NCBI GenBank assembly: GCA_030760725.1
Contig: JASWHV010000011.1
Coordinates: 78,965,765-79,029,764, forward strand
Direction of reading: 5' to 3'
Length of the DNA: 64,000 nt
Origin: Neostapfia colusana
Taxonomy: Eukaryota > Streptophyta > Magnoliopsida > Poales > Poaceae
Shown here: positions 62,750-64,000 of the stretch, piece after piece
Layout of the letters: each line of letters begins with the position of its first letter
Position numbering within the stretch: the first letter of the stretch is position 1
Notes under the pieces: generated by a model
What the model was told of the DNA's origin: nothing
Database searches by the model: none
What the model saw: the letters and a program-made list of their open reading frames with translations, nothing else
Translations under genes and position numbers: made by a program

Positions 62750-62869
62750 GATCCAAATGACAAGAAAATAATAGTCTGCGATGAGAAGCTCAAGAAGATC
62801 TTTGGAGGACGTGACCGTGTTGGATTTCTCGAGATTTCTGGCCTGCTCAATCCCCACTTCCAGAAATGA
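62750..62869 (+). CDS. SWIB/MDM2-domain protein, exon 2 (39 codons and stop)
   Basis: DPNDKKIIVCDEKLKKIFGG, then RVGFLEISGLLNPHF and a final QK, is the second half of a SWIB domain, completing exon 1 at NNLQ|DP without phase loss (phase 0). The SWIB fold is related to the p53-binding domain of MDM2; small plant SWIB proteins are DNA/nucleoid-associated. The stop TGA at 62867-62869 gives the expected short C-terminus. No premature stop, frameshift or missing box is seen, so the gene appears intact if the long intron is removed. Confidence 0.9.
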   Translation, partial: DPNDKKIIVCDEKLKKIFGGRDRVGFLEISGLLNPHFQK

Positions 62870-63082
62870 CAGAATCTATGTAGATCATGCTTTTTTTGTA
62901 TTGGCTGTGACTGTTACATCACTATATTTAGCTGAAAATGATTTTAAGGGCACCTTGATGCTTGTTTAAGAATGGAAATTTGTTCTGTGAAGATGCACTG
63001 TCATCAAGTACTTCCAGTAGATTGTTTTACTGGCTTTTGGCTCTTCATTAAATTTTTATCCTATTCCTGTTGCAATTCGGGT
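62870..63082 (+). other. 3' untranslated region of the SWIB gene and short flank
   Basis: AT-rich sequence without coding potential. Several aataaa-like variants (cattaaat, gaaaat) occur, but I cannot place the poly(A) site. Confidence 0.45.
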
Positions 63083-64000
63083 GTTGATCGCACCAAAAAC
63101 TGCCCTGTTCCAGTCAGTTGAGCACCCTGCCTGGGTGCTGTTCTTAGCTGACTTAGGAAAACAGAGAGGGAGTAGAGAGATCTGTTCTGTTCTTGGGGAA
63201 ACAGAACAGTCATTGCTTGACCCTGGTTCTGAACTTGCGCTGGACAGAGCAGAACAGAGGGAGAGGGAAGAATAGGGAGCCGCCGATCTGTTCTGTTGTT
63301 CAGGGAGGCGCAGAACAGAGGGGGAAACAGGGGCGGCGGCTAGGGCAGCCTGGTGGCAGCGACATCAAGGGGTGAGAGGAGGCGGCTACGGTTCCAAGAG
63401 GTTTTGTTTAATTAATCTGAGGTGTTTTGGCTTCATTATATAGCCCCCTTACAAGAGTCCTACTCTGTTACAATAGGAAAAATATAATGACTTTCCTAAA
63501 CTAGAGCTGCTGCACCATAGAGGGGGATCTGCCCCTGATCTGGCTGCGCGCCTAGCAGGGGGGATTCTGGTTCAGCCCCCCTGTTCAGGCCGCTCAGGGC
63601 CCAGCGGCAGATCACCCGACATTCTCCTCTTGATCCTGACGCTGATACACGTCCTAGATTCCAGTCCTTCTCATCTCCATGAACTTCTGTCTTCCAAGTG
63701 CCGGTCAAGATGTCCGCCATCTAGTCTTGGATGGATATTTACTTAAGCCAATAGTACCGCTTTCCACACACTCCCGTATGTAGTGGTACTTGACATTGAT
63801 GGGCTTACTTCTGTCATGGTGTACCGGATTCTTGCTCAATTCTATAGCTGATTTTTTATCAACATGCAGCATCGGTGCGTTCACCTTTTCAACCAAGTCT
63901 TCCATCAGCTGTGCCATCCTCATCACCTTGACATGCCCCTTGAGCTGCTGTAATATACTCCACTTCACATAAGGACAAGGCCACCACCTTCTGCTTGCAG
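63083..64000 (-). mobile_element. Element J: 3' end of another copia element, rest outside the window
   Basis: A minus-strand copia RNase H tail lies at 63968-63705 and beyond. Below it is an LTR-like block with a TATA motif in element sense (ctatataatgaagcc, 63433-63447) and agtaggactcttgtaagggg just upstream of it, a common copia LTR core. The LTR probably runs from about 63083 (tgttgatcgcacc) to about 63600, but neither end is certain. It lies just behind the SWIB gene. Confidence 0.6.
63620..64000 (-). pseudogene. Element J RNase H, C-terminal part (broken)
   Basis: VDKKSAIELSKNPVHHDRSK and NVKYHYIRECVESGTI are clear copia RNase H boxes; KQKVVALS and EVEYITAAQ occur upstream in another frame. 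After SGTI the frame shifts, and MADILTGTWK (near 63720), a decayed ADILTKPL box, appears in a third frame. It is inactive. Confidence 0.78.

Overview
The window is nuclear DNA from a plant, almost certainly a grass. It carries one interrupted host gene, one degraded transposase-derived gene and about ten mostly nested retroelements. Evidence for a grass: plant-specific lineages (Sirevirus copia, chromodomain gypsy elements of Tekay/Del type with 3.4-4.1 kb LTRs, a plant RTE-type LINE, a plant-mobile-domain gene), tRNA-iMet primer binding sites, and a very GC-rich first exon in the host gene. I name no species. Element names A-J below are mine.

Layout. 1-4386: 3' part of a + strand Sirevirus (A). 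4387-11139: a - strand Sirevirus (B) whose 3' non-coding part is cut by A; its 5' LTR (9825-11139) is full of the palindrome CGGACTAGTCCG. 11140-14091 and 42426-43599: non-coding, repeat-rich sequence (C) on both sides of a large chromovirus array. 14092-42425: a + strand Tekay-like chromovirus (D) arranged as integrase fragment - LTR - internal region - LTR, with two 4070-bp LTRs. D's gag is split by a complete - strand Tekay-like chromovirus (E, 21736-34423, target duplication GTTGC) with an unbroken 1489-residue gag-pol. 43600-44830: - strand plant-mobile-domain pseudogene. 45268-62869: a two-exon SWIB/MDM2-domain gene whose single intron of about 17.2 kb holds a full-length RTE LINE (F), a copia element (G) with a small gene-carrying LTR element (H) nested in it, and a copia element with 85-bp LTRs (I). 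63083-64000: 3' end of another - strand copia element (J).

The most striking observation is in E. Between its primer binding site and gag lies an extra intact 259-codon ORF. From the initiator Met, its first 22 residues match the N-terminus of histone H3 at 13 positions in register, including TARKSTGG around H3 lysine 9, while the H3 K4 position is isoleucine. The same element encodes an integrase with a C-terminal chromodomain, the domain type that reads methylated H3 tails. This suggests histone-tail mimicry by a retrotransposon accessory protein.

Second is element H: 187-bp LTRs that look identical, a perfect TGCAC target duplication, no reverse transcriptase, and a captured NAC-domain reading frame.

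Third is an age paradox. By eye the LTRs of inner element E differ more (about 15 changes in 3437 bp) than those of outer element D (about 6 in 4070 bp), although E must be younger than its host. With D's shared-LTR tandem structure, this points to recent recombination or conversion between D copies.
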